In this document: positions 3,861-6,106 of the stretch, piece by piece
How the letters are laid out: each line of letters opens with the position of its first letter
Numbering within the stretch: the first letter of the stretch is position 1
Source: Acidobacteriaceae bacterium
Lineage (GTDB): Bacteria; Acidobacteriota; Terriglobia; Bryobacterales; Bryobacteraceae
Reading direction: 5' to 3'
Assembly (NCBI GenBank): GCA_019245255.1
Contig: JAFARV010000761.1
Location: 1 to 6,106, forward strand
DNA length: 6,106 nucleotides
Position numbers and translations under genes: made by a program
Notes under the pieces: generated by a model
Seen by the model: the letters and a program-made list of their open reading frames with translations, nothing else
Databases searched by the model: none
What the model was told of the DNA's origin: nothing

Positions 3861-6106
3861 TCAGAACATGAGCTTGAGCGAAAACTGAATCTGCCGCGAA
3901 TTGGACGCAGTGTGGTTTATCTCTCCAAATCCGGAACCCTTGATTGTGTTCGCAGGAAGACCCATATTGACGATATTGAACAGGTTAAAGAACTCGGCGC
4001 GGAACTCAACGTTCATCCATTCGTGATTGGATACCGGCCCGAGTGGGGTGTCTTTGATCAGCGCGAAATCAAAATTATAGAATGCCGGTCCTCGGAACGT
4101 ATCGCGGCCCAGAGTGCCGAAGACGCCCTGATTCGGTCCCGTGCCGCCCGGTATGTCTACGGGGATAAAGAAAAAGGAGGCGTTGTCGCTTCCCCGTCCG
4201 AAATAGTCTTCGCGAATTTTTCGCGCAGTCGACAAAGTTGGGGTCCCGGTCTGGTCCGGGCGATCCGTCCCGTTCGTGCCCGCGCCCGTCTGTTGCACGC
4301 CTGAGTAGACACTGAATGGAGACCCGCTTTGCATAGTGGACACATTCAATAGCTGCCAGCCTGCAGTAAGCTTCCGGCTGACCGGCCGCAATAGCCCCAT
4401 CCGCTCAGCATGCAGATCCTGAATCGCACTCAGAGAGAACGCGTGCTTGATGTCGAATGTCGATGGCCCCTTCTCAGCCCGCGTATCGAAGGGGTTCTGC
4501 GGCCACGGAGCCGCGCCACCTGAAGCCCCGGTTCCCAATCCGCCGATCACTGTACTGACGTCATCGATCGATTTCGAAAATGTGTAGCTCACCTGAATCT
4601 CCGGGCCGCCGTGTGGAACCGCGCCCTGCAAAGAGGTCTGCAAGCCGTGATATGTCGAGTGCGAACGGTTTGTCATCAGAAACTCCGTACCGAATCCACC
4701 CACAGGCTGTCCGGAAGCGTCGAACTGTGTGTACGGCGCGAACTCTGGCGTAGCCCCCGGATACCCGTTCGGAAAATTCATTGCGGGCAGGCTCACACCG
4801 GCCGTTCCCACATAAGCCGCGTTTGCCGTCAGACCCGAGAATTGCCGCTCCAACCCCAGCGTCCACGTTCCCAAGTACGCGTTTCGGAAGTCGCCCGACA
4901 CAGCATTGACATTCAACGGCGTGATTTGATGACTCGGATTGAGTGCCGCAATGCCGCGCTCAAAGCGGTCGAGATCCCAGACCGTGTTCGCCGGGACCCC
5001 TTTTGAATTACCCGTTGCCAGGATGTTCACTCCGGACGGCGTGTAAACCGGCGGCAGGTCCTGCGGCCGAATCTGAAACCCAAACGGCAGGAGTGCGCCC
5101 GCCGATGCTGTTACGCGCGGATAATCCACATACGGCGCCGCACCCGTCAGCAAGTTGTCCTGCCAGATGTTCGGCGGAATTGTGGTAATCGCTCCGCCGG
5201 CTCTGATCCAAAGGTGCTCTTCCGTAAGCCACGACAGGCGCACGCGCGGACCCCAATCGTTGGCGTTCATTTCGTAACGCGGCTGCGGATTGATAAGGTA
5301 CTGCTGGCCCCCATTGACGAATGCGACTCCGGCGGTACGCTTTGCCCGTTCACTGATGGGCGTGTAAAGCTCATACCGAATGCCATAGTCAAGGACGACG
5401 CGGTCGGATAGCTTCCACTGGTCCTGAACGAACAGGTTGATGTTGTATCGCGAGATAGCAGCGACTCCAATCTGGTCTCCTTGCGGGAATCCGGCTGGCG
5501 CAACCGCCACCGTATATGCGAAAGCACTGCCGGTGAGCAAAGCGGAAAGCGTGTCGGGCAATGGATAGCCGGGGCGAATATCGTGTAACCCGCTGGCTGA
5601 ACCTATGAAGAGCGGTGAGTAAGCAGTCCCACCGCCAAACGTGTATTGTCCATTAGGAGAGGTTCCAAAGTAAGTGGTATCGCGATTGGCGCGAAACTCC
5701 CCGCCGAACTTCACAGAGTGGTTCGACCTCGTCCACGCGAATTGTTCACGGCCCTGGAAGAGATTGCCGATCGATGCCGTCACTGAGCCCGCAGCGGCAT
5801 TGAACGGCTCGTAAAGCGAATCGCCGAACGTGAGTGCAGGGTCCACATGGTTGGCTGTGGGAAAGGAAGGCGTGCTTCGCGTGAAGCTGATGGAGGATTC
5901 CGATGAAAGATTTGGCGTGGGCGTTCGGGTCCAGGTAATCGTGGCATTCCGTTGGTGATCGACATACAGTACGCCAAAGCTCGGATCGATTGCCGTTTGA
6001 CTCGGATTTGTCGTCGGCCCGGTGAGATTGTCCATGGTAAACCTGGCGAACAGACGGTCGCGGCTGGAGATTTTATGGTCGACGCGCACAGACATTTGGT
6101 CCGCGT
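3861..6106 (-). CDS. Oar-like TonB-dependent receptor, C-terminal beta-barrel part (5' end cut by window edge)
   Basis: About 748 residues of an outer-membrane beta-barrel are visible. The frame is open through the right edge, so the Met at 6095 is internal. The N-terminal signal peptide, carboxypeptidase-regulatory-like domain and plug expected in this family would lie beyond the window. Numbering from that Met, family-like motifs are RVDHKISSRDRLFARF (4-19), NLFVQDQWKLSDRVVLDYG (220-238), VSYTFSKSIDD (502-512), FDIKHAFSLS (547-556), GSPFSV (591-596), TLGRDTFRGPAFYNFDFAL (661-679) and EFRAEFFNLFN (697-707). The end is SRQIQFSLKLMF, with the terminal Phe used for barrel insertion. Acidobacteriota carry many such paralogues, usually about 1000-1200 residues long, generally assumed to import large or polymeric nutrients; the substrate of this one cannot be predicted. 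No frameshift or internal stop is seen. No SusD-type partner is present on the downstream side. Confidence 0.9.
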   Translation of the reverse strand, partial: ADQMSVRVDHKISSRDRLFARFTMDNLTGPTTNPSQTAIDPSFGVLYVDHQRNATITWTRTPTPNLSSESSISFTRSTPSFPTANHVDPALTFGDSLYEPFNAAAGSVTASIGNLFQGREQFAWTRSNHSVKFGGEFRANRDTTYFGTSPNGQYTFGGGTAYSPLFIGSASGLHDIRPGYPLPDTLSALLTGSAFAYTVAVAPAGFPQGDQIGVAAISRYNINLFVQDQWKLSDRVVLDYGIRYELYTPISERAKRTAGVAFVNGGQQYLINPQPRYEMNANDWGPRVRLSWLTEEHLWIRAGGAITTIPPNIWQDNLLTGAAPYVDYPRVTASAGALLPFGFQIRPQDLPPVYTPSGVNILATGNSKGVPANTVWDLDRFERGIAALNPSHQITPLNVNAVSGDFRNAYLGTWTLGLERQFSGLTANAAYVGTAGVSLPAMNFPNGYPGATPEFAPYTQFDASGQPVGGFGTEFLMTNRSHSTYHGLQTSLQGAVPHGGPEIQVSYTFSKSIDDVSTVIGGLGTGASGGAAPWPQNPFDTRAEKGPSTFDIKHAFSLSAIQDLHAERMGLLRPVSRKLTAGWQLLNVSTMQSGSPFSVYSGVQQTGAGTNGTDRPDQTGTPTLSTARKIREDYFGRGSDNASFFFIPVDIPGGTGPNQGVFGTLGRDTFRGPAFYNFDFALIKDTPLGPVSNHEWMNVEFRAEFFNLFNIVNMGLPANTIKGSGFGEINHTASNSRQIQFSLKLMF

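Noticed and set aside
3861..6095. Met at 6095 as the true start of the TonB-dependent receptor
   Set aside because: The frame continues to the window edge, and the residues there belong to the barrel region of the family. No signal peptide or plug follows this Met.

Overview
The window looks like chromosomal DNA of an Acidobacteriota member. Two signs support this: a VWFA-related secreted protein of the kind expanded in that phylum, and a very large Oar-like TonB-dependent outer-membrane protein with the phylum's usual C-terminal motifs. GC content is moderately high and all genes look native. I see no tRNA, rRNA, CRISPR array, insertion sequence, integrase or phage gene. The taxonomic call is an inference from protein families only.

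Left block, + strand, 1-2639: four closely packed genes. The first is the 3' part of a caa3-type cytochrome oxidase assembly protein (ctaG family, cut by the left edge). It overlaps by 11 bp a small lipoprotein-like mono-haem cytochrome c (874-1251). After 22 bp comes a GlcG/HbpS-family haem-binding protein (1274-1669), and after 40 bp a secreted VWFA-related protein (1710-2639). Each internal gene has its own strong Shine-Dalgarno site and no clear terminator separates them. The first two genes resemble the tail of an aa3/caa3 oxidase operon whose structural subunits would lie to the left of the window. The haem-binding protein fits a haem or respiration theme. The VWFA-related gene may be co-transcribed but has no obvious functional tie.

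Right block, - strand, 2670-6106, convergent with the first and separated from it by only 30 bp. Read in the direction of transcription it holds the C-terminal 748 or so residues of an Oar-like TonB-dependent receptor (cut by the right edge), an 86-bp gap, a stand-alone Rcp1-type response regulator starting at TTG, an 88-bp gap, and a general-stress-protein-17M-like protein with a long glycine-rich hydrophobic centre. The gaps are large enough for separate promoters, so one operon is possible but not shown.

Nothing here is a clear undescribed system. The points most worth a second look are the ctaG - cytochrome c - GlcG/HbpS linkage, the VWFA-related protein with a degraded metal-binding motif, and the orphan receiver protein between an outer-membrane receptor and a stress protein. 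A small curiosity is an exact in-frame duplication of the last two codons and stop of the stress-protein gene.
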